Below are positions 13,254 through 24,196 of a DNA stretch of 64,000 bases, one piece after another (the stretch's first letter is position 1; every line of letters begins with the position of its first letter). Where the stretch lies: assembly GCF_025698545.1 (NCBI RefSeq), contig NC_068571.1, forward strand, positions 37,977,733 to 38,041,732, written 5' to 3'. The stretch comes from Gossypium raimondii (Eukaryota; Streptophyta; Magnoliopsida; Malvales; Malvaceae). The position numbers and the translations under genes are program-made. The notes under the pieces were generated by a model. It was given only the letters and a program-made list of their open reading frames with translations, searched no databases and was not told the origin of the DNA.

Positions 13254-13578
13254 TTAGCCTTTCAACTTGTGTTATTTGTAAATTACCCCAAAATGAATAG
13301 AAAAGATAACGTTTATTAACTTTCTTGATGTAGCATATCGTGGAATATTGCCACATAGATTTTTAAATTTAATAATTTTAAAAATTAAAGCACATATTTT
13401 AAAAAATATATATATTTTAAAAAATTATAACATATATTTTAAATTTTAAAATTTTAAAAATAATTAATTGTTGATGTAGCATCCATGTGGCAATTCACAT
13501 AGATGCCACGTTAGAAAAGTTAACATTTTCCATCTTTTTTTTAGATGATTTGACAAACAACGCAAGTTAAATGGCTAA
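13254..13578. mobile_element. Hairpin MITE
   Basis: The stretch is an imperfect palindrome centred near 13416. The left arm starts TTAGCCTTTCAACTTGTGTT and the right arm, read on the other strand, starts TTAGCCATTTAACTTGCGTT. Both arms then pass through AGAAAAG...GATGTAGCAT-like and GCCACATxGAT segments. No protein is encoded. Confidence 0.7.
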
Positions 13579-13872
13579 AATGACCTCTCTCTTTTTTTTT
13601 TTTTAAGACGGAGGGCCAAATAATTTATTATCAAGTGGACATGAAATGAGGAGTGCTATGAATATTTTATTATCAAGTGGATGTTAAAGATAAGTTTGAT
13701 ATATATTAGAAGTATAAAATCCTTTATACTTATTACGTCTATAAATATAAACTTTGAATAAGTATTATAAACATCTCAATTAATCAATAAAATACATTCT
13801 CTTTGGCTCTCCTATTTCTACTTCTTTACTCTCTTTTATTGTTATTTTACTCTCTCTATTCTTTTATTTCAT

Positions 13873-13877
<5 letters not shown>

Positions 13878-13913
<36 letters not shown>
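13878..13913. repeat. (AT)18 microsatellite
   Basis: An uninterrupted AT dinucleotide run of 36 bases, directly countable in the sequence. Confidence 0.95.
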
Positions 13914-13916
<3 letters not shown>

Positions 13917-15297
13917 CACCCTTTAATAATTTTTATAGGGTAAACTACACCATATGTCACCCAATTATTGTCCATTTTCTTTTTGGCCACCCAACTATCT
14001 TTTATTTTTATTTGTTTATTTTTATAATTTGGTTAGCCAAATAATCAATATTATTTTTCTTTGGTTCATTTTCCATTATGTGTTGTTAAATTTGTAATAA
14101 AAGGATGACGTGGTAGTTAAAAATCGGAATGATAACAAATTTAGCCTTCAACTTTTACATATTATATCAATTTAATCATAATTTTAAAAAATTGACTCTC
14201 AAAATTTACAAATGAACTTAATTTGATCCTCAACAGTGGCGAAACGTAGTGGAGACACAGGGGGCCATGCCCTCCTAAAATGGTAAAATTTTAATTTAGG
14301 CTCTTTAAATTATAAATTAGTAATAATAAAGTTACACTTTGGCCCCCAAAATGATAAAAATATGATTTAACCCTTTAAAAATTATAAAGATATAAGTTAT
14401 TAAAATGATGAAATTACATTTTTACTATTATAAAAATATACAATTTAATTTTGATCCCAAAAAAATTTCAGGCTCCACCACCGATTCTCAAAATCTATCT
14501 TCCTCTTTCGCTTCCCTCACTATCACTACCATCATTACGTCCACGTTTCTCAAAAAATTAAAGTTAAATAATCACTATTATGTGGCGTGAAAACGTACAT
14601 TGTAGGACTCGTTTTTAGGAAAGAGAAGAAAAATAGAATAAATCAATAAATTTTACAAAATCAACATAGTTTCTCAAAATTGTTTTTCAACATTTTTTGT
14701 TAAATTAACCCAAAAGAAGAAGAAGAAGAAGAAGAAGAGAGAAATGGTGTATTTTTACATGGCATGGTGATTTTATGATTGATGGTGTTGTTTCGTTTTA
14801 TATAACAATTCTAAGTTAAAATCCTTCAATGGGTGATGATTTAATTTGATTGTATTTGAATTTATTTTAAATTAATAAAATTTTAATATAATTTAAAATT
14901 TCAAAGAAGTTAGTTTTAATATGAAAACTAAGAACAACTGAAATAAAAACCAAGGTTTTGACTTTAAATATAAAAAAATTGTTAATTAGGTCAATAATAC
15001 ATTAAAAACATAATTAAACTTATCCATTATTGGTATATAAATTAAATCAAGCTCTCAAAATACATTTTTTACAAGTTAAGTTTTAAGATATTTACATTAT
15101 TATGAGTTGTTTTTCTACCTTTAATCAAATTCAAAGAAAATTTTGAAGATTACATTTTCCATACATTAAAATTAATTAAAAGAATGAAAAGTTAAAGTTG
15201 AATAAATATTGAATTATATTTTGTATTCATATTCAATTACTTTTTCATTGTCATTTATTTACAATTTAAATAAAAGAATCTATTATATAGTTATATA
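13914..15297. other. Gene-free stretch with a short GAA microsatellite
   Basis: No gene is seen. A (GAA)n run lies at about 14713-14739. Segments such as 13940-14060 and 14130-14250 have the wording of old hairpin MITEs (GGCCACCCAACTAT, TATATCAATTTAATC) but no defined ends. The ORF at 14405-14590 has no recognisable features. Confidence 0.6.
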
Positions 15298-18055
15298 TGT
15301 AATAACCCATTTTGCCCGGCCCAATAAATACCAAAAAGAAAAACAAATATAGCCTAGTTTTATAAATATTAAAATTAAACCAAAATGTCCATTTACAGAC
15401 TCAAAGCCCAATTCAGTCCTTAACCCATTACACCAGACCTAACTAAGCCCCATACAAATTAAAAATTACAAGCCCAGATTACAAATACCCAATGACCCAA
15501 ATCAGCCCAAAATACAAAAAACCCTGAAACCCTAGCCTTCGGCAACCTTTGGCCTCAGCCGCCGCTAGCCACACACGAGACCCTCCCACGCGTGTGCCGA
15601 GTCTCTGCCCTCACATGTCACTTCCCAAACCCTGCACTCCGTACCTGCAAGAGAAGCACAAACGAGCAGCAAAGCAGGCACTAATAGCACAAAAGGAGCA
15701 GAGAGAAAAACAAAAATGACAGAATGGAGGCGATTTGTCTTGATTTTTATTTTTCATTTTTCTGTAAATAGAGACTATAAAAAGACCAAGAATATGTTGT
15801 AACAGGTTACGCAATCAGAATACAAAAAAAAACACCAAAAAGGTGATTTCTGGTTTCTTTTCTCTACTTTCGAAGTTTTTTTTTCTTCTTTCATTTTTTT
15901 TTACATCTATCAATTGTTTTTTAAAAAAAGATAACAAAAAGAGAAAGATGTACCTCGCCGCCAGACCTTTTGCTCTTTCTCCGTCGTCATCGGAGTTTGG
16001 GAGCAAGGTTCGAAGAGTCTCCGAAAGGGGGCGATGAACCGTCGAGCGGCGCATGAAAGGGGCCTAGGGTTTATCTTTTTTCGTTTGTTTCTTTTTAAAC
16101 ATTTGTTTTGAAAATGAAAAGGGGGGGTTGCTGATCAGGTTAATGGGGTGTTTATGCGCGTTGAAAAACGACGCCATTCAGAAGCCTCCGACCCGCTCGG
16201 TGACCCAATCCGGGGAGGATCCGTGCGTCTTCCAGCATTTGGGTATATTACGCAAAAGGGCCTTTCTGCCCTTGCGCGTTTCTATATCGATCCTTTTTAT
16301 TTTTTTAATTTTTTGCCTTGCATTCTGATATGGCGTCATTTCGGTCCGCGCAAAGACGCTGCGTTTTGGGGGTATGGGAAATATTTCCCATTTGGTCCCC
16401 ATGTTATCCGCACGTCACTCTTTGACCCGCCATGTTATCCTATTTTTGACATTTTCCCTTCAATTCTGTTTTATTTCTAATTTAATCCCTATTAATTCAT
16501 CTTAATATTTTGTCTTCCATAAATTCATTACTTAATGTTATAAATCTTTTATGTTTTAGATATCATCTTAATATGATTTATACATACCTTTTTGTTTGTT
16601 TTCGTTCATGAACGCATATACATATAATAAGCTTTAAATTTTTAATAATAATGCTTTATAGTTTTATATATAGGCATATATAGTATTTTTAGTAGTTTAT
16701 GTACGTATGTTTATTAATTTCAAATGATATTTTCTTATGCATAAAAGCTTTATTCCTTTTAAATTTGTTATTTTATTTTATTTATTTAACTCTTATATAT
16801 CATTACTATGTATATACTATTATTTTAAATTACTATTATCTAAATTTGGCATACATACTGTTATAAGCTTTTCTTTGCATTTTGTATGTATCACTTATTT
16901 AAACTAGCATATGTATATATTTTGAGTTTCTTTTCATGAAATGTTTATTTGAAAATTTATTTGTATATTATTTTTCACATAGTAGTTATTTGAACCTTTT
17001 GATATATTTCATTGTTCATTTTATTTATTTGAAAACTTGTTACATTTTATTTATGTTGTTTCGCTTAGCTCTTGTTCCAAAATCGATGATTAACTCATTT
17101 AGTTGTTGAATGTCGATATTTGTGTTCGTATGATGTGTGTTGGATATTATTGGCCGCATATGTATTATGTTATTTATTAGTGTTTGTTGTTTATTGATGA
17201 TTATTTGGTACATATTTTAGCTCATTAATTATAGTTTCGTGTTGTATATTAACATCTCATCGTTTTAATCTAAAATATTTAGTTTCATTAAAGCATTAAA
17301 ACCCTTTTTTACAAAAGTTTTCAAAAATAACGCAATACTCGACATTTAGGATCTTCGAAAGGATTGAGCCCTAACGTATTGGGTTCCAATTCTCCTCGTT
17401 GAATTTAAATAATCGAGGATATGCTTCAATCAAAACAAAAAAAAACTCGTTCTCAGGAATTTGATACGACGTGTCCTAATGCATTGGATGCGATATGTTA
17501 TTTTCTCGAAATGAAGATTTTTTAAAAAAAAAGGGTTGTGTTCAATGCTAGGAATTTTGAGGAATTGTGCCCTAACGTATTGGGTTTCAATTTTTCATCT
17601 GACTTCAAGCAATTGAATATCCCTTTTCAACCTCAAGAATTTTGAAAATCAAAAGACAAGCTCGTTATTGAGGACTAAAAATGTCGTGTCCTAATGTATT
17701 GGGTATGACGTTTTATTACTCTGAGATGAGATGGTCTTTAGCATTCACCTCGATTTATCCAAGCATCTTTTGTAAAATTAATAAATGAAGAGAAAGAATC
17801 GTATTTAAAATTTTTTCAAAAATTTCGACACTAAGACATTAAACAATCAATTCGGTACCAATTTTGGGAGTTACGAGGGTGCTAACCCTTCCTCGTGTGT
17901 AACCGACTCCCGAACCTATTTCCTCAAAATTCATAGACCTAAAATCGTTTTAAGGTGTACCGATCACACCTCAATAAAGGATCGATGGCGACTCCCAATT
18001 TTCATTTCTAAAAATCAATCCCCATTTTTTTTAAACCTAAAAAGTGGTTTCGACA
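15298..18055 (+). mobile_element. Complete solo LTR of a gypsy-type retrotransposon
   Basis: The element begins TGTAATAACCCATTTTGCCC and ends GGTTTCGACA. Both sides carry the same 5 bases, ATATA (15293-15297 and 18056-18060), the target duplication expected of an LTR retrotransposon. There is no internal pol region, so this is a solo LTR of 2758 bases left by recombination between two LTRs. It contains GC-richer blocks (15540-16050, 16140-16450), and the several short ORFs in them are not genes. Near the 3' end, repeated GCCCTAACGTATTGGG / TCCTAATGTATTGGG phrases occur at about 17367, 17474, 17569 and 17690. Confidence 0.88.
17367..17710. repeat. Diverged repeats within the solo LTR
   Basis: Four occurrences of a phrase like CCTAACGTATTGGGTT or CCTAATGTATTGGGTATGA at intervals of about 105-120 bases suggest an old tandem duplication of roughly 110 bases inside the LTR. 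The copies are clearly diverged. Confidence 0.6.
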
Positions 18056-18060
18056 ATATA

Positions 18061-18534
18061 GTTATACTTTTTAATCATACAATCACTTAAATTATTATTT
18101 ATTATTATATTTTAACAATAAAAATAATGTGTTTGTAAGCAAAATGTGTATGAGTCCTAAATTAGTTTGCAACAAAATATTTAAATATATGAAGTGATTG
18201 TTTACTCTTAAAAACTTTAAATATATCATCTAAAGTAAAATTAAGAATATCATATTAGTTAAAGGGTATTTTAAGAAAATCAATCATTAAAAAGCGTTTT
18301 ATTTGTGAGTTTAAATATTTCAACCAATGAGTAAACGATGAATTATTTTAAAGTTTACCCACCTATGTTTAGTTTTAGCCTTCTTTTAGGTTATTAACAT
18401 TATTTGTTATTTAAATATTTTGCATGCTTGTTTTCAGGTTAATTTAACCATATATGTTGAAAAAAAGAAACTAATTGAGAAACTATGCTGATTTTTTAAA
18501 AATTTATCGATCTATATTGTTTTTATTCTCTCTT
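18061..18534. other. Gene-free AT-rich stretch
   Basis: The sequence between the solo LTR and the palindromic cluster shows no gene, no tandem array and no transposon ends. Confidence 0.6.
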
Positions 18535-18562
18535 GAAAATGCGTCTTACTGGGCGCGTTTTC
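18535..18562. repeat. Isolated 28-bp palindromic unit
   Basis: The 28 bases start GAAAATGC and end GCGTTTTC, with the arms complementary apart from one G-T type mismatch. Length and ends match the four units of the array at 19667-19823, which lies 1.1 kb downstream. Confidence 0.7.
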
Positions 18563-18613
18563 ACTTTGGTTAAATTTTTTTTGTGGTTAGAAATTAAAAG
18601 TTCGTAGATTTAT

Positions 18614-19472
18614 TTTGCCCGTATTTGAGATAAACATAGTTATAGTTTTAAGGAATGCTTGAATTTACGGCGGTGCCATGAAGCTGGGTGGCCTACAAAT
18701 TTCATCTGCCATGTGAGTATGGAGCCATCACCCGGGAAGCTAGACTGCGTTGCAACTCAAGGTCTCAGTTGACGGTGATTATACAATTTGGGGTTCAAGT
18801 GTAACTAGAGCTTCAAATTTACAAATGTTATACTGTTAAGGGATGGACCATAAATGGTGCTGTAGTTGACAGTGGTTATACGGGCACGAGAATGAGTTCT
18901 TCTTATCAGAAGAGAATGCTTTATAAAACTCAAACATAAGTACGAGGAAGAAAACGCAGTGGCGTTTCAATATAATCAAGTAATGCATCTTATCCATCAC
19001 CACCAAAGGCGATGGCCCCGTTATTATAACCTGTGACAGTATTGAGGTGTAACAAATTATACTAACAAGGTCACCACCATTGGTGGATATGGACAACACG
19101 AATTACTTGATTATACTGGAAGGCCCTTTGCATTTTCCTTCCTCGTTCTTATGTTTAAGTTTTATGAAGCATGCTCCTCTAATGCGGAGAAACTCGTTGT
19201 GCTGCCTGCATTAGCACTGTCAACTACGGTCTCAGTTATGCTCCATCCTTTGACAACATAACCTTTGTAAACTTGAACCCTTAGTTACACTTTAACTTGA
19301 GATAGTATAATCACTGCCAACTTGGACCTTAAGTTGCAAAATGATTCCGATTTCTTAGGTGATGAATCCATACTCACACAATAGGTGAAATTTGTAGGTT
19401 ACCGAGCTCTATGACATCATCGTGAACCTAAACACAACTTAAAACTATGACTACATCTCCCTCAAAGCGAGA
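18614..19472. repeat. Large imperfect inverted repeat (about 430-bp arms)
   Basis: The segment folds back on itself around an axis near 19043. Landmarks on the left, with their complement on the right: ATAGTTTTAA 18640s with the 19440s, CCTACAAATTTCA near 18690 with TGAAATTTGTAGG near 19386, TGTAGTTGACAGTG near 18860 with CACTGTCAACTACG near 19217, AAACTCAAACATAAG near 18928 with CTTATGTTTAAGTTT near 19148, and ATAATCAAGTAAT near 18972 with ATTACTTGATTAT near 19101. The arms are diverged by perhaps one base in five, by eye. No TIR-style termini or target duplication were identified. The minus ORF at 18836-19099 lies on the palindrome and is probably chance. Confidence 0.85.
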
Positions 19473-19597
19473 GAGAAATAAATCTTTAAACCTGAAATTT
19501 TCAACAAAAAAAAACAATTTAGAGAAGATTGAGATGTGAGTAAGGGATGAGGAAAGAGCATTTATATAGGGGATGGGGTGAGGTATAAAGGGGAAAA

Positions 19598-19892
19598 AAT
19601 TATCCCGAGAATCTCAGGTTGTAGGGCTCAAAAGCAATCAAGTTTGGTGGTTGAAACACCAAGAGAGAAAACGCTCCTTGCAGGGGGCATTTTCATCTGG
19701 CATGGCTATGAAAACGCTTCCTGCATGATGCGTTTTCAAGCCATAGTCAATGGAAAACACGTCCTGCGAGAGGCATTTTCACTACCATGTCAGATGAAAA
19801 CACCTCTTGCAAGGAGCATTTTCTCTCTAGACGTTTCAACCACCAAACTTGATTACTTCTAAGCTCCTGCAACTCGGGATTCCCAAGATAAA
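19598..19892. repeat. Second inverted repeat, containing a 43-bp periodic array
   Basis: Arms of about 145 bases pair around an axis at 19745. On the left are TTATCCCGAGAATCTCAG and GTTTGGTGGTTGAAAC (19642-19657). On the right are the exact complement GTTTCAACCACCAAAC (19833-19848) and CTCGGGATTCCCAAGATAA. The middle holds four 28-bp palindromic units that start at 19667, 19710, 19753 and 19796. An ORF runs through on the plus strand (19578-19862), but its product is only a by-product of the repeats. Confidence 0.9.
19667..19823. repeat. Four 28-bp palindromes at an exact 43-bp period
   Basis: The units are at 19667-19694, 19710-19737, 19753-19780 and 19796-19823. Each begins GAAAAC(G/A)C and ends G(G/C)(C/A)TTTTC-like or GCGTTTTC, with a TCCTGC/TCTTGC core. 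The three 15-base spacers differ, but the first and third are near reverse complements (ATCTGGCATGGCTAT against ATCTGACATGGTAGT), and the middle one crosses the axis. The symmetry of the whole array is thus set by the spacers as well as the units. Confidence 0.9.
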
Positions 19893-20211
19893 CTTGATCG
19901 AGGAAAATGTAGAAATCGCATGCCAAAGTTAACATTAATTATTAAAGTGTAGAAAAACTAATTAAAACACTAACTCTTGCAGTGAAAACACTAACTTATT
20001 CGTTTATTCATTGATTTTTCTGTAAAAGTGTAAGTTAATATTCATTATTGAAGTAAGATGTATTACAATACGTAAGCCAAAGTTTTAATCTTTTTTCGAA
20101 CGTTCTAAGCAATTTTTTTCTTTCTGAAAACATTGTACTTAACAAATGGACGAAGAAAAACTTAAATGAAAAAGTAATATAAATAATTGTAAAATTTCAA
20201 CTCACAACTTG
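19893..20211. other. Gene-free AT-rich stretch
   Basis: No gene or repeat with defined ends. Its last five bases, ACTTG at 20207-20211, would be the target duplication of the following gypsy element, but no matching copy is found at the element's far end. Confidence 0.5.
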
Positions 20212-20449
20212 TGTAACAACCCGGTTTTGACCCTAATCGGAAGTGGTTTCGGGACCACAAATCCGAGTCTGAAAAATATTTTAATATTATTTTACGTGTT
20301 TATTATGTGTGAATTTACTTGTGTGAAAGTTTCATGAATTAATTTTATTGTTGTGTGCTTAATTTGAGAAAATGGCTAAATCGCATAAAATAAAAATTTG
20401 ATGGCTAAATATGAAAGTGCTTAATTATTTTTGTCTTTATAATTTGGAG
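20212..20449 (+). mobile_element. 5' LTR stub of a gypsy element
   Basis: It starts TGTAACAACCCGGTTTTGAC and is nearly identical to the first 240 bases of the 3' LTR at 21095; the only difference seen is AAGTGG here against AACAGTGG there. It stops after TTATAATTTGGAG, where the 3' LTR goes on with GTTTCATG but this copy jumps directly into the integrase coding region. The rest of the 5' LTR, gag, protease, RT, RNase H and most of the integrase are deleted. Confidence 0.9.
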
Positions 20450-21099
20450 CTTTGTACGGTCGTAAATGTCGTACACCATTGTATTGGACCGAGCCCAGTG
20501 AAAATAAGATACACGGGGTTAATTTGATTAAAGAGACCGAACAGAAAGTGAAAGTGATTCGGGATAGTCTGAAATCAGCATCGGACCGTCAGAAATCTTA
20601 TGCGGATTTGAAAAGAAAGGATATAGAATTTCAGATCGGGGACAAAGTGTTTTTGAAAGTATCACCGTGGAAGAAAATACTCAGATTCGGTCGTAAAGGC
20701 AAATTGAGTCCAAGATTCATTAGACCGTATGAGATTATAGAGTGTGTCGGACCGGTTGCTTATAGATTGATGTTACCACCTGAACTAGAAAAGATTCACA
20801 ATGTATTTCATGTTTCGATGCTCAGGAGATACCGATCTGATCCTTCACATGTAATTAGTCCGACAGAGATTGAAATTAACTCTGATATGTCATATGAAGA
20901 AGAACCGATTAGCATTCTAGCTCGTGAGATCAAAGAATTACGGAACAAGAAAATTCCGTTAGTTAAAGTATTGTGGCATAAACACAGAGTTGAAGAAGCA
21001 ACTTGGGAGTCAGAAGATACGATGAAAGAGCGTTATCCAAACCTATTCACCGGTAAGAATTTTCGGGGACGAAAGTCCCTAAAGGGGGGAGAGTTGTAA
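20450..21099 (+). pseudogene. Gypsy pol remnant: integrase C-terminus and chromodomain
   Basis: An open frame of about 215 residues carries ALYGRKCRTPLYWTE (integrase C-terminal region), the GPY/F-like block FQIGDKVFLKVSPWK...SPRFIRPYEIIECVGPVAYRL, HNVFHVSMLRRYRSDPSHV, and a C-terminal chromodomain (VKVLWHKHRVEEATWESEDTM). This marks a chromovirus-type Ty3/gypsy element. The frame is intact to its natural stop TAA at 21097-21099, which overlaps the first bases of the 3' LTR. A polypurine tract AAAGGGGGGAGAG (21081-21093) lies just before the LTR. No start and no catalytic core remain, so it is a deletion derivative. Confidence 0.92.
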
Positions 21100-22990
21100 C
21101 AACCCGGTTTTGACCCTAATCGGAACAGTGGTTTCGGGACCACAAATCCGAGTCTGAAAAATATTTTAATATTATTTTACGTGTTTATTATGTGTGAATT
21201 TACTTGTGTGAAAGTTTCATGAATTAATTTTATTGTTGTGTGCTTAATTTGAGAAAATGGCTAAATCGCATAAAATAAAAATTTGATGGCTAAATATGAA
21301 AGTGCTTAATTATTTTTGTCTTTATAATTTGGAGGTTTCATGTTGAAATTTAGCCAATATTAATGGTAGTGGACGGCAATGATGGCTATTATATATATAT
21401 ATATATATTATATTAAATATAAAAGTAAAATAATAATGGTATAATATATTGAAAGTAATAAAACTTAAAATAAACAAAGTTATCTTTCTCATTGCCGAAT
21501 ATACAAAAGAAAAAGAAGAAAAAAATAGCAAGCTAGGTTCGACACTTATTTTGCTTGATTAAGGTATGTTTAGGTTTTAATTTTTAATAATTTTTACGTT
21601 TTTGAGATCGTTGCTTTGTGTTCTTCAAAACCCATGTTTTAATTTTGTGAATTGTTGATGATTTTGAAATGTGCCATTGATGAATGCTTGGACTTTGTGA
21701 TAGTTGATGATGAAAAATGAAAGATATGTGATAGATTAATATGTTTTGTATTGGGATTTTTAGTGAAATTGAGTAAATAGGGCTAAATTGTGAAATTAAA
21801 ATTTTGGGGGACTAAAATGTGAAATAAATGAAATGTGTGGACTAGTATGAAGACAAGGAACATTCGGCCCTAGCTTAGTGAGGGAAAATTTTGTGTATTT
21901 TGTGTTTTGTGCAAAAAGGACTAAATAGCAAAAAGTGTAAATATTAGGGCAAAATAGTAATTTGCCAAATTATGTGTTTTGGATTAAATTGAATGTGTTA
22001 ATAAATAAATTATCTTATTTTGAATATATTTAGATCGAGAACCAAAGAAATCGGAGTTAGATCGGGGAAAAGCCAAATTAGTCGAATAATCGTCCGACTT
22101 CGATTTTCCATCTTCCGAGGTAAGTCTATTAGCTATTTAATGTCATAAAAACAATATATAAGTATGTATATGTATTTATTTTTGATGAATTATAATTTAA
22201 AGTATATCGGTTGAATAAATTAAAAGTATGATTGGCTTATATGTATTTTCTTTTATATTCGAACCTAGAGGTTTATACTTATATAGGTAATTGAATTTAG
22301 CTAAAGTGCAAAGGTAAATAAGTATATACATAAATGTTAATGAATCTAGTTGAAGTATAAGAGTTTTATATATATACAGGGTTCGAATTCATACACGTAT
22401 ATACATGTATAAATTATTGATTTAATCAAAGATATGTATATGTATATGTATATATGTGTACTTAGAGATTCGTAAATATACATAGATATAAGAGTTTTAT
22501 TATTAAACATGTAAATATACATGTATATATACACTTTTGAATCAATTAAGATGTGTCATTATAAAAGTATATACGGTTTGAGTGTATATGTATGCATGTA
22601 TAAGATTTAGTTTTGAAATTTGTTATTAGATGATATTTGCATATGTTAGTTTTGATCATGTATATATATGTGTGTAAAATTTTAATATGTTGGAATGTAA
22701 AGTGTATATTATTCAAGAATATTTTTAGTTAAATAGTATTATATTTGTAGTAGGATTTGAAGTATAAGGTTATGCATAAATATGTTCAGTTGATTTATTG
22801 AATTGTCAAATTGGATTTGGTGGTTGAGTTTTATATATATATTCATGTGTTTCTATGATATAAATTTTGAGTTTCGAGCTGAATATTTAAGCATGGAATT
22901 TATATACTTATATAGTTCGAAAATGAGTAATATTTGGGTGAATTGAGTGTTTGAGCTTGGGGCCTAAAATGATTATTGTCAATGAGATAA

Positions 22991-23150
22991 TTCAGACTTT
23001 ACGTCTAACAGGCTTGATACCGGTGAAATGTTTCAGACTATACGTCTAGCAGGCTTGACGCCGGTGAAATATTTCGGACTTTACGTCTAGCAGGCTAATT
23101 GCCAGTGTATTGAATCAGGTTTTAAGCCTAGCAGGCTAAGTGCCGGTGAA
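22991..23150. repeat. Four tandem units of about 40 bases in the LTR
   Basis: The units read TTCAGACTTTACGTCTAACAGG...CCGGTGAAAT with progressive divergence. The first three share TACGTCTA(A/G)CAGGCT and the fourth has AAGCCTAGCAGGCT. Confidence 0.85.
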
Positions 23151-23396
23151 TCTGTTGAAATTGTGTGAATTGTTCAGATTTATGTGTTTGAAGATGTTGT
23201 GCATAAACTCGACATAGGTGGTTGATATATATATATATATATATATATATTTATGGGTGCATTTGGTATAAGAAACTGATGAGTAATCTTATGTGCAATT
23301 GCTAATACATATATGTGTAAATATTTGTTTATAAGTAAAAGTTGAATGCGAATGTATTCGGTTATAGGCATAAATATGAGTTAGGTTAAAAGTTTA

Positions 23397-23397
<1 letters not shown>

Positions 23398-23457
<60 letters not shown>
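23398..23457. repeat. Long (AT)n microsatellite
   Basis: About 60 bases of uninterrupted AT dinucleotides. Shorter runs lie at 21391-21409 and 23227-23251. The predicted Tyr/Ile peptides over these runs are artefacts. Confidence 0.95.
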
Positions 23458-23464
<7 letters not shown>

Positions 23465-24196
23465 AATGAGATATGAAATGTGATTGATAAAGTTATATAT
23501 ATATTCGATTGTATGTGCATGATAAGTACATATATGACTTTGGATAAATGTATATGGTAAATACATGTACACATTTAGTTATAATATTTTTAAGCTTATG
23601 TATATATGCACTCGGCTAATATGTTTAAAGTGTATATACATTTGGTTCTAATATTTGTCATGCATATATGTATATATGCATTCGGCGATTCATGGTTGTA
23701 GATTATATGCATAAAATGTATATACATTTGTCTGTTTGGGTGTATTAGATAAATACACATCCTTTTAAAATTTAAACAAATGTTTGATTAGTAATTATAA
23801 TTGTTAATTGTGATTTCAATAAATTTTCTTAAAGAATTATATGATTCTTTTATATGTATTTTAGGTATGCTATAGACTTACTAAGCTATAAAAGTTTACT
23901 TTGTTTGTTTTTGCCCATTTGTTTTTATAGATTTTAGAGTCGCGTTACGAGCTCGGGGATCATCAGCATAGTCTATCACACTATCGACTACTTTTGGTAT
24001 TTTGTTAAATATTTGAACTCAATCTTATGGCATGTATAGGTTTGAGTACGATGTTGATTATATTTTGATTGTAAATTATAAATAGCTATGCAAAAGTAAT
24101 TTAATTTTCATATTTGTGATCAGTTTGATTTTAAAAATGGTTGTGTTTGTTCAGAAATGCCTCATAACCCTACTTCGGCGACGGATACGGTTGTGG

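Larger units (their letters stand above)
21095..24196 (+). mobile_element. 3' LTR of the gypsy element, last bases missing
   Basis: It begins TGTAACAACCCGG directly after the polypurine tract. It contains TA microsatellites, a tandem block at 22991-23150, and near the end CCTCATAACCCTACTTCGGCGACGG, which normally comes some 25 bases before the terminal GTTACA in such LTRs. Here it passes into GGTTGTGGATAGAAGG without the terminal motif, and no ACTTG duplication is found, so the extreme 3' end is lost or altered. The short ORFs inside are low-complexity. Confidence 0.8.

Noticed and set aside
15611-16480. Several ORFs of 64-110 residues on both strands
   Set aside because: They fall in the GC-richer part of the solo LTR with defined ends and overlap each other in many frames.
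19667-19823. A repeat-spacer layout resembling a CRISPR array
   Set aside because: The genome is a plant, the repeats are only about 75-85 percent alike, there are just four, the spacers are 15 bases and partly complementary, and no cas genes exist.
19578-19862. 94-residue plus-strand ORF
   Set aside because: It lies wholly on the second palindrome; its open frame follows from the 43-base repeats and has no recognisable domain.
22346-23574. Tyr/Ile-rich ORFs
   Set aside because: They are translations of TA-rich microsatellite sequence inside the 3' LTR.
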